From contig NZ_LQZQ01000051.1 in the NCBI RefSeq assembly GCF_001593005.1, positions 179,336-243,335 on the forward strand: a DNA stretch of 64,000 bases. Reading direction: 5' to 3'. The stretch is from Roseivirga ehrenbergii (GTDB taxonomy: Bacteria; Bacteroidota; Bacteroidia; Cytophagales; Cyclobacteriaceae). The notes under the pieces were generated by a model. It made no database searches. It was not told where the DNA came from and saw only the letters and a list, made by a program, of their open reading frames with translations. This document shows, in pieces, positions 1 to 8,743 of this stretch (positions within the stretch are counted from its first letter, which is position 1; the number at the start of each line of letters is the position of its first letter). A program made the position numbers and the translations under genes.

Positions 1-662
1 ACAGGAATTATCCCCAAGTTAGGTAAATTAGTTTCTCGGTCGTCTTTTAAGTGAATCACCACAAGGTCATGTTTGTTGGCCAAAGTCCTCAGGTTCTTCT
101 CGTAATCGGTATCAATAAAATCCGAAATCAAAATCACCACACTTTTTTTGTTGATGGCTTCAAGCGCTAAACCAATCGCTTTACTGATATTCGTTTTTCC
201 AGATTTTGGTTTTAGGTTATACAGTTCATGAATAATAGCATAACCGTGTTTGCTGCCTTTTCCTGACTTTACAAATTTTTCTTTTTGATCTGAAAAACAA
301 ATAAGCCCCACTCGATTTTGCTCTTTAATAGCCGAAAGGGTTAAAACCGAAGCAATTTCTTTTCCTACATCAACTTTTTGTGCACCTGGGTTTCCTATTT
401 CTTGCGAACCACTTACATCCAGCAAAAAGAAAACTGTTTGTTCTTTCTCTTCTTTAAATGTTTTTACAAAGGTTCCGTGTCCCTTAGCCGAACTGTTCCA
501 GTCGATGTTTCTTACATCGTCACCATAGTGGTATTCGCGCACTCCATCAAACTCCAATCCCGATCCTTTAAAAATGGAATGGAAGTCTCCTTGCATCCGA
601 GAATTGATGGCTTTTCTGATTTGTATTTCGTACTTCCTAAGCTTGGAAATTATGTGCTCCAT
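1..662 (-). CDS. DUF58 domain protein (C-terminus outside window)
   Basis: About 220 N-terminal residues are present; the frame runs off the left edge, so the C-terminus is missing. The start is the ATG at 660-662, giving MEHIISKLRKYEIQIRKAI. The DUF58 signature is plain: FDGVREYHYGDDVRNIDW followed by NSSAKG. It leads into a von Willebrand A-like fold with a DVSGS metal-site motif (in FFLLDVSGSQE), and later VVILISDFIDTDYE. In Bacteroidota such proteins usually sit beside a MoxR AAA ATPase and BatA/BatB-type VWA proteins and are linked to envelope stress or metalloprotein maturation; those partners would lie to the left and are not visible. A likely -7 element (TATTTTTG) lies just upstream. 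The family is confident, the precise role is unknown. Confidence 0.85.
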   Translation of the reverse strand, partial: MEHIISKLRKYEIQIRKAINSRMQGDFHSIFKGSGLEFDGVREYHYGDDVRNIDWNSSAKGHGTFVKTFKEEKEQTVFFLLDVSGSQEIGNPGAQKVDVGKEIASVLTLSAIKEQNRVGLICFSDQKEKFVKSGKGSKHGYAIIHELYNLKPKSGKTNISKAIGLALEAINKKSVVILISDFIDTDYEKNLRTLANKHDLVVIHLKDDRETNLPNLGIIP

Positions 663-673
663 ATCTAAAAGGC

Positions 674-681
674 CAAAAATA
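674..681 (-). promoter_or_regulatory. -7 promoter element of the DUF58 gene
   Basis: Read on the minus strand this is TATTTTTG, an exact match to the Bacteroidota TAnnTTTG -7 consensus, 12 nt before the ATG at 662. The nearest TTG upstream is about 25 nt away, slightly long for a -33 element. Confidence 0.45.
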
Positions 682-757
682 GAATTAAATCGGTTTTATT
701 CAGCGTCAACTATCTTAAATTTGGTTAAGAAGCATTCCGCTACCGTGCAGAATACGT

Positions 758-765
758 TACCTTTG
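758..765 (+). promoter_or_regulatory. -7 promoter element for DUF4296-mutS2
   Basis: TACCTTTG matches TAnnTTTG exactly and lies about 50 nt before the DUF4296 start, in the divergent gap with the DUF58 gene. No TTG sits at the right -33 distance, so only the -7 half is supported. Confidence 0.45.
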
Positions 766-813
766 ACAAATTCGTTTGAAAATCGAAGTTGAAAATAAAA
801 TTGAGAATTGAGT

Positions 814-1158
814 GTGAAAAAGCTTTTTTTGTTGGCGGTTTGTTGCTTGTTTTTTACCTGCGGTAGTAAAGAGGAGTTGCCAGAAGGATTATTGTCTGAA
901 TCTGAGATGATCGACATCATGGTAGATATTAGAGTAGCTGAAGGTAAGGTGACCCACTTATTGCTTCCGGCAGACTCCGCAAAAAAGGTATTTAAGATAT
1001 TGGAAAAGAGGATTTTCGAAGAACACAATGTAGATACAGTAGCCTACAAAAAAAGCTATCAGTACTATTTGCTTCATCCAGAAAAAGCCTCTGTCATCTT
1101 CTCTACCACACTAGATAGCCTCAGTGTTATGAAAGAAAGAGATACAAACCTGAGATAA
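814..1158 (+). CDS. DUF4296 lipoprotein
   Basis: A protein of about 114 residues. The GTG at 814 gives a classic lipoprotein signal, MKKLFLLAVCCLFFTC followed by GSKEE; an in-frame TTG at 808 would add two residues. The mature part has the acidic amphipathic pattern of DUF4296 (LLSESEMIDIMVDIRVAEGK, then a tyrosine-rich segment KKSYQYYLLHPEKAS), a family confined to Bacteroidota with no assigned function. It probably sits on the periplasmic face of a membrane through the acylated cysteine; the lipobox (FFTC) is imperfect. mutS2 begins 20 nt downstream, so the two are likely co-transcribed. Identification rests on overall pattern, not on a catalytic motif. Confidence 0.75.
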   Translation: MKKLFLLAVCCLFFTCGSKEELPEGLLSESEMIDIMVDIRVAEGKVTHLLLPADSAKKVFKILEKRIFEEHNVDTVAYKKSYQYYLLHPEKASVIFSTTLDSLSVMKERDTNLR

Positions 1159-1178
1159 GAATAAGCCCCATTTACCGA

Positions 1179-3557
1179 ATGCTTTACCCCCCAAATTTAG
1201 AAGAAAAGTTAGGTTTTGATAAAATCAGGGCCGTTTTGCTCGAAAAGTGCGAGAGCAATTTAGGCGCCCAGTTTGTTTCGAAAATAAAATACGCCACAGA
1301 TCGCAATTCCATAGATAAGTGGTTAGAACAAACCCACGAGTTTACGAGAATTATTCAAAGTGGAGAGCTTTTTCCAAACGCCAATTATATAGATGTTTCT
1401 TCACACCTTAAAAAGGTGCAGATGGAAAACTCATTTCTTTTAGAGGAAGAGTTTTTTGATTTGTTGCTGGTTTTTAAAACGGCCGACCAATGTTTGAGCT
1501 TTTTTAGCCAAAAACGAGAAGATTACCCTGAATTGGTTCAGCTTACTCATCCTTTGCTTTGGAATGATGAATTGCTCTGGTCAATCGACCGAAAGTTTGA
1601 CGAGCGAGGCAAATTAAAAGACAATGCTTCGGCTTTATTGGCCGACATTCGAAAGGGGATTAATGCCGAACAGCAAAGGCTTAGAAAAGTACTTGATGGT
1701 ATTTTAAGAAGAGCGCAAAAAGATGGCTTTACGCCTGATGATGTTTCCATTACGATTCGGGAAGGTAGAATGGTAATTCCGGTGTTGGCGGAATACAAAA
1801 GAAGAGTGCGAGGTTTTGTGCATGGCGAATCTGCCACGGGACAAACGGTTTATCTAGAGCCTAGCGAAGTGCTCGAAATCAACAATGAAGTACGTGAATT
1901 GCAGTACGCAGAAAAGCGGGAAGTCATTCGAATTTTAACGGCTCTCACCGATGAGGTTCGTCCAGAATTGGAAAACCTTTCAGGAATTATGAAGTTCTTG
2001 GGCATCATCGATTTTATTCGAGCCAAAGCCCGTTTTGCAATAGATATTGATGCCATAAAACCACTTTGGAACGAAACGAAGGGCTTTTCTTGGCAAGAGG
2101 CGAGACATCCGTCACTTTATCTTTCCTTTAAAAAGTTGGGGAAGAAAGTAGTACCACTCAATATTTCGCTCGATGCTGAAAAAAGAATTTTGGTCATTTC
2201 TGGACCAAATGCAGGAGGAAAGAGTGTTTGCCTGAAAACCGTGGGTTTATTGCAGTACATGTTCCAATGTGGCTTACTGGTTTCGGTGAATGAAACTTCA
2301 CGCTTTACCATTTACAAAGATCTCTTTATTGATATTGGCGATGAACAGTCCATCGAAAATGATTTAAGTACATACAGTTCGCATTTGGTGAACATGAAAA
2401 ACCTTTTGGGTCATGTAAACAAAGGCAGCTTGTTTTTGATTGATGAATTTGGAACTGGTACCGAACCGCAGTTTGGTGGTGCTATTGCCGAAGCCATTTT
2501 GGATGAACTTCGTAGTTCGAAGGGTATGGGCGTAATTACTACGCACTATGGCAACCTAAAAGAATATGCCGACAAGCAACAAGGCCTGGTAAACGGGGCT
2601 ATGAAGTATGACCTAAAGAACCTTCAGCCTATTTATCAATTAGAAATTGGAAAACCCGGGAGTTCCTTCGCTTTAGAAATTGCCCGAAAAATTGGTCTTT
2701 CAAATCAGACCATAGAATACGCAAAATCAAAAGTAGGGGTAAAGCAGGTTTCCGTAGATCAGCTTTTAGGCCAGCTAGAAAGTCAACAATACGAAGTTGA
2801 AAAGGCTGAAAAAAGAGTAAAGGCCAAGGAGAAGGAATTGGATGAGCTAACGACTCAATATGCCGAGTTAAAATCTCACTTGGAAAACCAAGAGAAGAAA
2901 ATTCTAAACAACGCCAAGCGTGAAGCTAAAGTGTTGCTGGATAGCGCTAATAAGGAAGTAGAGCGTGTGATTCGCGAAATCAAAGAAGCCCAAGCAGATA
3001 AAGAAAGGGTAAAGCAAGCTCGTGAAAGTTTAGAGGCAGCCAAGAAGAAAACTAAAATCACTTCGCAAGAAAAAGAAGTAGTTCAAACAGAATCTGGCGC
3101 CATTGAAGTAGGGAGTTATGTCCGTATTAAAGGGCAGGAAACTACAGGGAAAGTAATTTCGATCAAAGGCAAGGATGTAGAATTGAGTATTGGAGCATTA
3201 ACCTCTATGGTTAAACTGAATCGTTTAGAGAAAATTACCCGCAAAGAAACCCGTGAAAAAGCCAATTCAATTTCAGTGAAGGGCGGTGTTTCTCTCAACG
3301 ATAAAATGGCCAATTTCTCTCAGAAGTTAGATATCCGTGGATATCGTGCTGAAGAAGTAATTCCCAAGCTTGAACAATATATGGACGAAGCCATTCTGCT
3401 GGGCTTTAACGAACTCCATATTTTACATGGAAAAGGTAATGGCGTTTTAAGGCAAATCGTACGAACTCACCTTTCGTCTTACAAAGAAATTGCTCAAATG
3501 AAAGACGAACATGTAGACCGTGGAGGCGCAGGGATAACTGTGATTACGATGAGGTAG
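1179..3557 (+). CDS. mutS2: Endonuclease MutS2 (MutS-family ATPase with Smr domain)
   Basis: 792 residues, normal length for the family. Order: MutS-like core/lever region (about 1-300), ABC-type ATPase with Walker A GPNAGGKS near residue 342 and Walker B LFLIDEFGTG near 417, a long charged coiled coil (about 510-640), and a C-terminal Smr nuclease domain from about 716 with LDIRG and HGKGNG. The mismatch-reading N-terminal MutS domain is absent, as is normal for MutS2. Known roles in the family are suppression of recombination by cutting branched DNA and, in Bacillus, splitting collided ribosomes. The start MLYPPNLEEKLGF matches the usual family start. It follows the DUF4296 gene by 20 nt. 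Nothing looks damaged. Confidence 0.97.
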   Translation: MLYPPNLEEKLGFDKIRAVLLEKCESNLGAQFVSKIKYATDRNSIDKWLEQTHEFTRIIQSGELFPNANYIDVSSHLKKVQMENSFLLEEEFFDLLLVFKTADQCLSFFSQKREDYPELVQLTHPLLWNDELLWSIDRKFDERGKLKDNASALLADIRKGINAEQQRLRKVLDGILRRAQKDGFTPDDVSITIREGRMVIPVLAEYKRRVRGFVHGESATGQTVYLEPSEVLEINNEVRELQYAEKREVIRILTALTDEVRPELENLSGIMKFLGIIDFIRAKARFAIDIDAIKPLWNETKGFSWQEARHPSLYLSFKKLGKKVVPLNISLDAEKRILVISGPNAGGKSVCLKTVGLLQYMFQCGLLVSVNETSRFTIYKDLFIDIGDEQSIENDLSTYSSHLVNMKNLLGHVNKGSLFLIDEFGTGTEPQFGGAIAEAILDELRSSKGMGVITTHYGNLKEYADKQQGLVNGAMKYDLKNLQPIYQLEIGKPGSSFALEIARKIGLSNQTIEYAKSKVGVKQVSVDQLLGQLESQQYEVEKAEKRVKAKEKELDELTTQYAELKSHLENQEKKILNNAKREAKVLLDSANKEVERVIREIKEAQADKERVKQARESLEAAKKKTKITSQEKEVVQTESGAIEVGSYVRIKGQETTGKVISIKGKDVELSIGALTSMVKLNRLEKITRKETREKANSISVKGGVSLNDKMANFSQKLDIRGYRAEEVIPKLEQYMDEAILLGFNELHILHGKGNGVLRQIVRTHLSSYKEIAQMKDEHVDRGGAGITVITMR

Positions 3558-3820
3558 GGGTAGTTATGAGTGTATTGGTTATTAGTTAGTGGGAGTGAGC
3601 AGCAATCTCACTTTTTCAAATTACAGAAACTGCCACCTAGAGACTGCTTCGTTACAGCCCATTGCTACCGCATGGCCTGCTTCTGCGCCAACGCTGAAGC
3701 TAAGGCGTAAGCGTTCGCAGTGACGGTTGTTTTTGGCGTCATTCTGAAATTTTAGACTGATGTGAGTCAGGATAAAATGAAAGAATCTGTTGGATAAACT
3801 GCCGTTGAGCTAAATCAACC
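3558..3820. repeat. Gene-free gap with an interspersed-repeat-like segment
   Basis: This 263-nt convergent gap has no credible gene. Its middle (about 3640-3780) is richer in GC than its surroundings and reads on the minus strand as CGTCACTGCGAACGC, then GTAACGAAGCAGTCTC, followed on the plus strand by GCGTCATTCTGAAATTTT. These phrases resemble the CGTCATTGCGAGGAACGAAGC type intergenic repeats common in Bacteroidota. A weak inverted repeat AACGCT/AGCGTT lies inside. Calling it a repeat is inference, since only one copy is in the window. Confidence 0.35.
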
Positions 3821-4189
3821 CTAAATCAACTTCAACATCGCATCATAATCAATTGACATGTGCGAACTATGGTGAACAGCCTTACCGTTTTTAATTACAA
3901 TGGCTTGTGGAGATTCATGTTGTACACCAAATTGTTCGGCCACAGCATTAGAAACTTCTCTAAATTGAATCAAGTCTAAGTAATAAACTTTCAGCTGGTT
4001 TCCCTCTGCCGTCCAGTTGCGTTCCAAACGGTTCAGCGCCATGCTGCTAATGCTGCAACGGGTGCTGTGCTTGTAAATCACAACCGTTTGATTTTTGCTC
4101 TCTTCAATGATTTCAGAAAGTTGATCTAAACGCTCCAATCTATTCCATGGCACTTCAACAGTGTCTTCTTTCTTCTTATTCCAAAACAT
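3821..4189 (-). CDS. ytxJ: Monothiol bacilliredoxin YtxJ/BrxC
   Basis: 122 residues with a thioredoxin-like fold and the YtxJ signature KHSTRCSIS (about residues 39-47). The equivalent motif in Bacillus is TCPIS-like, and a single redox cysteine is kept here. The C-terminal half (HESPQAIVIKNGKAVHHSSH) carries the cis-proline type turn and the HxxSH segment typical of the family. Known function is to remove bacillithiol from S-bacillithiolated proteins. It lies 5 nt behind the E1 dehydrogenase and surely shares its transcript. The window also encodes bshC, the last enzyme of bacillithiol synthesis, so substrate and reductase agree. Confidence 0.88.
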   Translation of the reverse strand: MFWNKKKEDTVEVPWNRLERLDQLSEIIEESKNQTVVIYKHSTRCSISSMALNRLERNWTAEGNQLKVYYLDLIQFREVSNAVAEQFGVQHESPQAIVIKNGKAVHHSSHMSIDYDAMLKLI

Positions 4190-4194
4190 AAAAC

Positions 4195-6168
4195 TTAGTA
4201 ATTTATCAAGTCATTCAACTTCTCTACAAGTCTTTGTTTTGGTAAAAAGTTCTCTTCTAAGTGTTTTCCGAAAGGAACAGGAGTATCAAGGCTGCCCACT
4301 CTAGCTACAGGAGCATCTAAATGTTGGAAGCAGTTCTCGCCAATCCAGGCGGCTATTTCGGCACCAATGCCGCCTGTAAGCGTGTCTTCGTGCAATACAA
4401 TTACTTTATTGGTTTTTTTCACCGTAGCTTCAACAGCTTCCTTATCCCAAGGCAATAAAGTTCTTAAGTCTAGAATTTCAATTGAAGCCTCCGTAGCGGC
4501 AGCCAATTCTTTCGCCCAGTGCACACCCATACCATAAGTAATGATGGAAATATCATCACCTTCTTGGGCAATGGCAGCTTTCCCCACCTCAACCGTGTAA
4601 TAATCGTCAGGGATATTTTCGATTACAGAACGGTACATGGCCTTGTGCTCGAAGAATAAATAGGGATTTGGGTCTTCGATGGCTGCTGCCAAAAGTCCTT
4701 TCGCATCTTTTGGGTTAGAAGGGTAAACGATTTTTAAACCAGGCGTGTGGAAAAACCAAGCTTCGTTGGATTGTGAGTGGAATGGCCCAGCGCCAACGCC
4801 AGCACCCGTAGGCATACGCACTACAACATCTGCATTTTGCCCCCAACGGTAGTGACTTTTCGCTAAGTTATTTACAATTTGGTTGAAACCGCAAGTAACA
4901 AAATCGGCAAACTGCATTTCGACCATAGCCTTATAACCATTAATACAAAGCCCGAGCCCTGTACCAATAATGGCCGATTCGCACAAAGGTGTATTACGCA
5001 CTCTTCCACTTCCGAATTTCTCTAAAAAACCGTCAGTAATTTTGAAAACACCACCATACTCAGCAATGTCTTGCCCCATCAACACGAGGTTGTCGAAACG
5101 TTCCATGCTTTGCTTTAATCCATCCGAAATCGCATCTACAAAACGTTTTTCTGAGGTTGCATCGCTTTTTAGTTCAATCACTTCCTGAACAAATGGTGCA
5201 TGCATGTCGTCAATTTCCATCTGCGTAGCCGGAGGTAATTCTTCTGCATAAGCCAACTCTAAACCTTCTTCAATGTCGGCTTTGATTTTGGCTCTAATTT
5301 CTTTTTCTGCTTTTGCGGTCAGTATTTTTTCCTTCTTTAAAAAGGACTCATAATTTTCAACAGGGTCTTTCTTCGCCCATTCTTCCATCAAAGCTTTTGG
5401 AACGTATTTAGTACCGCTGGCTTCTTCATGACCACGCATTCTGAAAGTCATGCATTCCACAATCACTGGCTTAGGTTCTTTTCTAACCTCCTCTGCTAAT
5501 TGCTTTATGGTAGAATGTACTTCAAGCAAATTATTGCCATCTACTTTTACTGCTTTAATGCCGTAGCCTGGGCCTTTGTCTATAAAATTTTTGAACCTAA
5601 ACTGCTGTTCGCTAGGAGTTGAAAGGCCATAGCCGTTGTTCTCAATCACAAAAATTACTGGCAAGTCCCAAACTGCTGCTACGTTAAGTGCTTCGTGGAA
5701 ATCACCTTCCGAACTTGCACCGTCTCCTGTAAAGACTAAAGTAGCTTTTTTGCTTTCTTTAAGTTTGTCGGCTAAGGCAATTCCATCAGCCAAGGCCATT
5801 TGTGGACCTAAATGCGAGATCATTCCCACAATGTTAAATTCCTTCGTTCCAAAGTGGAAGGAGCGATCTCTTCCTTTTGTGAAGCCACTTAATTTGCCTT
5901 GAAACTGTGCGAAAAGGCGACTGTACGGAATGTTTCTACCTGTAAAAACGCCAAGATTTCGGTGCATAGGCAAAATATACTCTTCTTGGTCGATGGCATT
6001 CACTGCTCCAACAGAAACTGCTTCTTGTCCAATTCCAGAAAACCATTTAGAAATTCTTCCCTGACGGAGCAGAATGAGCATTTTTTCTTCGATCATGCGT
6101 GGTCTAAGAATTTGCTCGTAGAGGTGTAAAAGTTCTTGCTTGGAGTAACCTTCTCGTTTAAAAATCAT
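4195..6168 (-). CDS. 2-oxoacid dehydrogenase E1, alpha-beta fusion (branched-chain type)
   Basis: 657 residues joining both E1 subunits. The alpha part (about 1-325) holds the thiamine diphosphate motif GDGASSEGDFHEALN to IENN near residues 147-177 and the E1-alpha phrase SKWFSGIGQEAVSVGAV. The beta part (about 335-657) holds MGQDIAEYGGVFKITDGF, YFFEHKAMYR-like residues and VIVLHEDTLTGGIG. Such fusions are common in Bacteroidota and are annotated as branched-chain 2-oxoisovalerate dehydrogenase E1, which supplies branched acyl-CoA for iso-fatty acids; pyruvate as substrate cannot be excluded. E2 and E3 are not in the window. The ATG at 6168 is chosen because an upstream in-frame TTG overlaps the promoter element. 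ytxJ follows in the same operon. Confidence 0.93.
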   Translation of the reverse strand: MIFKREGYSKQELLHLYEQILRPRMIEEKMLILLRQGRISKWFSGIGQEAVSVGAVNAIDQEEYILPMHRNLGVFTGRNIPYSRLFAQFQGKLSGFTKGRDRSFHFGTKEFNIVGMISHLGPQMALADGIALADKLKESKKATLVFTGDGASSEGDFHEALNVAAVWDLPVIFVIENNGYGLSTPSEQQFRFKNFIDKGPGYGIKAVKVDGNNLLEVHSTIKQLAEEVRKEPKPVIVECMTFRMRGHEEASGTKYVPKALMEEWAKKDPVENYESFLKKEKILTAKAEKEIRAKIKADIEEGLELAYAEELPPATQMEIDDMHAPFVQEVIELKSDATSEKRFVDAISDGLKQSMERFDNLVLMGQDIAEYGGVFKITDGFLEKFGSGRVRNTPLCESAIIGTGLGLCINGYKAMVEMQFADFVTCGFNQIVNNLAKSHYRWGQNADVVVRMPTGAGVGAGPFHSQSNEAWFFHTPGLKIVYPSNPKDAKGLLAAAIEDPNPYLFFEHKAMYRSVIENIPDDYYTVEVGKAAIAQEGDDISIITYGMGVHWAKELAAATEASIEILDLRTLLPWDKEAVEATVKKTNKVIVLHEDTLTGGIGAEIAAWIGENCFQHLDAPVARVGSLDTPVPFGKHLEENFLPKQRLVEKLNDLINY

Positions 6169-6192
6169 AGTTGTTTTGAGTGCAGTGCGAAG

Positions 6193-6200
6193 CAAAATTA
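6193..6200 (-). promoter_or_regulatory. -7 promoter element of the E1 dehydrogenase
   Basis: Minus-strand TAATTTTG fits TAnnTTTG, 24 nt before the ATG at 6168. Its position rules out the in-frame TTG at 6195 as a start. No TTG lies at proper -33 spacing. Confidence 0.5.
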
Positions 6201-6214
6201 AAGTAAACCCTCAA

Positions 6215-6248
6215 TTGCCGAAATTAATGTGCATTATTTTTATTTTTG
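6215..6248 (+). promoter_or_regulatory. Promoter of the M16 peptidase-ispF-mnmD operon
   Basis: TTG at 6215-6217, a 23-nt spacer and TATTTTTG at 6241-6248 form a full Bacteroidota promoter. Transcription would begin near 6255, just before the ATG at 6268 and after the alternative start at 6229, which supports the shorter protein. Confidence 0.6.
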
Positions 6249-6267
6249 CCAGCCTACCCAATTGTAT

Positions 6268-7512
6268 ATGATCCAATTTGAACAATTTGAACTAAAAAAC
6301 GGCCTTCAGGTCATTTTTCACCAAGACCTTACTTCACCTATGGTGGTGGTAAATGTACTTTACAATGTGGGGTCGAGAGATGAAGATGAAAAGCGCACCG
6401 GATTTGCTCATCTTTTTGAGCATTTAATGTTTGGCGGCTCACTAAACGTACCCAATTATGACGAGCCATTACAGAAGGTTGGGGGCGAGAATAATGCGTT
6501 CACAAGCCCAGATATTACAAACTACTACATAACGCTTCCGGCCGAAAATATGGAAACTGCATTTTGGTTGGAATCGGACAGAATGCTAAGCCTTTCTTTC
6601 GACCCGAAAGTATTGGAAGTACAGCGTTCTGTGGTGATCGAAGAGTTTAAGCAACGGTACTTGAATCAACCTTATGGTGATGCTTGGCTGAAACTAAGGC
6701 CGTTGGTTTATAAAGAACATCCTTACAAATGGGCCACTATTGGGAAGGAGATTGAGCACATTGAAAAGGCCACCATGGATGATGTGAAGGATTTCTTCCA
6801 TCGTTTCTACAAACCCAATAATGCAGTTTTAGTGGTGGCTGGAAATACTACTTTGGATGAAGTAAAACGACTGAGCGAAAAGTGGTTTGGGGAAATTCCT
6901 AGAGGCGAAACCAATGTACGAAATTTACCTCAAGAGCCTGTTCAAACTGAATATAGAGAGTTAGAGGTAGAAGCGCCTGTGCCGGCAGACTCGCTGTATA
7001 TGGCTTTCCATATGGAAGGTAGAGCGGATGAAAAATATTACGCTACTGATTTATTGAGCGATATTTTAGGGCGTGGTAAGTCGTCATTATTGCACGATCA
7101 ATTGGTAGAAAAACAAAGACTGTTTAGTTCGATTGGGGCTTATGTAATGGGTTCTAGTGACCCTGGCTTACTCGTTATCAATGGGCAATTGAGTGCTGGT
7201 GTTTCGCTGACTGAGGCTGAAAAAGCAGTTTGGGATTTGATTGAGGATTTTAAAAACACTTCGGTTGAAGCCGCTACTTTGCAGAAGGTGAAAAACAAAG
7301 CGGAGTCGACCATTGTTTTTGGCGAAGTTGAATTACTAAACCGAGCCATGAATTTGGCGCATGCTTGGACTTTGGGCGATCCCGACATGGTAAATCATGA
7401 GGGCGAGAAAATTCAGGCCGTTACGGAAGAAGATATTAAGGAGCAGGCCGAAAAAATATTAGTGAAAACAAACGCTTCAGTATTAAGGTATAAAGCAAAA
7501 AACGAAATATGA
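6268..7512 (+). CDS. M16 family zinc metallopeptidase
   Basis: 414 residues, the short single-unit M16 (pitrilysin/processing-peptidase-like) form. The inverted zinc motif HLFEH (residues 48-52) follows GFA, and the third ligand lies in the conserved VVIEEFKQR stretch near residue 125. The C-terminal half is the usual inactive M16 domain (YMAFHMEGRADEKYY, then DILGRGKSSLLHDQL), which forms the other half of the clam-shell chamber. No signal peptide is seen, so it probably works in the cytoplasm on peptides. The ATG at 6268 is chosen because a canonical promoter lies between it and the earlier in-frame ATG at 6229. It overlaps ispF by 4 nt. Confidence 0.92.
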   Translation: MIQFEQFELKNGLQVIFHQDLTSPMVVVNVLYNVGSRDEDEKRTGFAHLFEHLMFGGSLNVPNYDEPLQKVGGENNAFTSPDITNYYITLPAENMETAFWLESDRMLSLSFDPKVLEVQRSVVIEEFKQRYLNQPYGDAWLKLRPLVYKEHPYKWATIGKEIEHIEKATMDDVKDFFHRFYKPNNAVLVVAGNTTLDEVKRLSEKWFGEIPRGETNVRNLPQEPVQTEYRELEVEAPVPADSLYMAFHMEGRADEKYYATDLLSDILGRGKSSLLHDQLVEKQRLFSSIGAYVMGSSDPGLLVINGQLSAGVSLTEAEKAVWDLIEDFKNTSVEAATLQKVKNKAESTIVFGEVELLNRAMNLAHAWTLGDPDMVNHEGEKIQAVTEEDIKEQAEKILVKTNASVLRYKAKNEI

Positions 7513-7985
7513 AAATCAGAGTAGGGTTTGGATACGATGTACATCGTTTAGAAGAAGGAAAAGACTTTTGGTTGGGTGGAATTAAGGTGCCTCATACACA
7601 TGGAGCCGTTGGTCATTCAGATGCAGATGTACTGATTCATGTAATTTGCGATGCGCTTTTAGGCGCAGCCAATCTGCGAGATATCGGTTTTCATTTTTCA
7701 GATAAGGATCCGAAATTCAAGGGGATCGATAGCAAAATTTTATTGAAGGAAGTAGTGGCGCTTGTAGAGGCCAAAGGCTTTTCTATTGGCAATATTGATA
7801 GCACTATTTGTTTAGAATTACCAAAAGTGAATCCACACATTCCTGAAATGAAAAAATGCCTTGCAGGCGTAATGGGAATTGACGAAGAAGATATTTCCAT
7901 CAAAGCCACCACCACTGAAAAACTTGGTTTTGTAGGTAAGGCTGAAGGTGTAGCTGCTTATGCTACAGTGCTGATTCAAAAGTAA
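7509..7985 (+). CDS. ispF: 2-C-methyl-D-erythritol 2,4-cyclodiphosphate synthase
   Basis: 158 residues, normal length. IspF closes the CDP-methylerythritol phosphate ring in the non-mevalonate isoprenoid pathway, releasing CMP, as a trimer with one zinc per active site. Zinc ligands are visible as D8 and H10 in GYDVHRLEEG and the histidine of GHSDADVLIH; the conserved C-terminal KATTTEKLGFVG is also present. The ATGA overlap with the M16 peptidase gene and direct contact with mnmD (start one base after the stop) point to a three-gene operon. Confidence 0.98.
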   Translation: MKIRVGFGYDVHRLEEGKDFWLGGIKVPHTHGAVGHSDADVLIHVICDALLGAANLRDIGFHFSDKDPKFKGIDSKILLKEVVALVEAKGFSIGNIDSTICLELPKVNPHIPEMKKCLAGVMGIDEEDISIKATTTEKLGFVGKAEGVAAYATVLIQK

Positions 7986-8663
7986 ATGACCGAAGTTAAA
8001 ATTATAGTCACCGAAGATGGTTCTCATTCGCTGTACCATGCCGAACTGAACGAAACTTATCATTCTTTTCACGGAGCGGTGCAAGAGTCGCGTTATGTGT
8101 TTCTGAAAGAAGGACTCGATTTTCTTCTGTCTAGTTTTGATTTGGATAACATCCGGGTGCTTGAAGTTGGCTTCGGTACGGGTTTGAATGCCATACTTAC
8201 TTCAGAATGGGCGGTGGCACATGAGGTGAGAGTTGAATACACCACTTTAGAGCCTTTCCCCTTAAAAAGTGAAGTGTTTGAAGCACTGAACTACCACGAA
8301 TTTTTTGATGATAAAACTGTGAAGGAGCGGTTTTTAGAGCTTCATAAGGCCGATTGGGAACAGGAGTTTCAGCAAAACGAATTTTTCACCATACTAAAGT
8401 CAGAAGACAAACTGCAAGACTTTAATAACAATTCATTTTTTGATATCGTTTTTTTCGATGCTTTCGCCCCAAGCAAACAATCCGAAATGTGGGATTTAGA
8501 GGTGATCGAAAAAACGGCTTTACTGCTCGACTCAAATGGTGTTTTTGTCACCTATTGTGCAAAAGGACAGCTAAAAAGAGATTTAAAAGCAGTTGGACTA
8601 ACCGTTGAAACCCTTCCTGGCCCTCCAGGTAAAAAGGAAATGGTAAGAGGAGTAAAGCGCTAA
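7986..8663 (+). CDS. mnmD: tRNA U34 methyltransferase MnmD (stand-alone)
   Basis: 225 residues, Rossmann methyltransferase with the SAM motif LEVGFGTGLNAIL (about 53-65), the acidic VEYTTLEP strand end and FFDAFAPSKQSEMWD (about 155-169), which are hallmarks of the MnmC methyltransferase half. Stand-alone MnmD methylates 5-aminomethyl-2-thiouridine at the wobble position of tRNAs. The FAD oxidase half of MnmC is missing, which is usual in Bacteroidota. Its start abuts the ispF stop, so it is the last gene of that operon. Confidence 0.93.
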   Translation: MTEVKIIVTEDGSHSLYHAELNETYHSFHGAVQESRYVFLKEGLDFLLSSFDLDNIRVLEVGFGTGLNAILTSEWAVAHEVRVEYTTLEPFPLKSEVFEALNYHEFFDDKTVKERFLELHKADWEQEFQQNEFFTILKSEDKLQDFNNNSFFDIVFFDAFAPSKQSEMWDLEVIEKTALLLDSNGVFVTYCAKGQLKRDLKAVGLTVETLPGPPGKKEMVRGVKR

Positions 8664-8677
8664 GGCTGAAGTGGCTT

Positions 8678-8685
8678 TAAATTTG
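8678..8685 (+). promoter_or_regulatory. -7 element before the lipoprotein/BNR operon
   Basis: TAAATTTG fits TAnnTTTG and lies about 58 nt before the next start. No well-spaced TTG precedes it, so support is partial. Confidence 0.4.
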
Positions 8686-8743
8686 CACCCAAGTTCCTAT
8701 TGCATTTTGATAAATCGTATATTGAAGCAGTTTTTAATTCTTG

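Noticed and set aside
6229..6268. Longer N-terminus for the M16 peptidase
   Set aside because: The canonical promoter lies inside the extra sequence, so it cannot be in the message.
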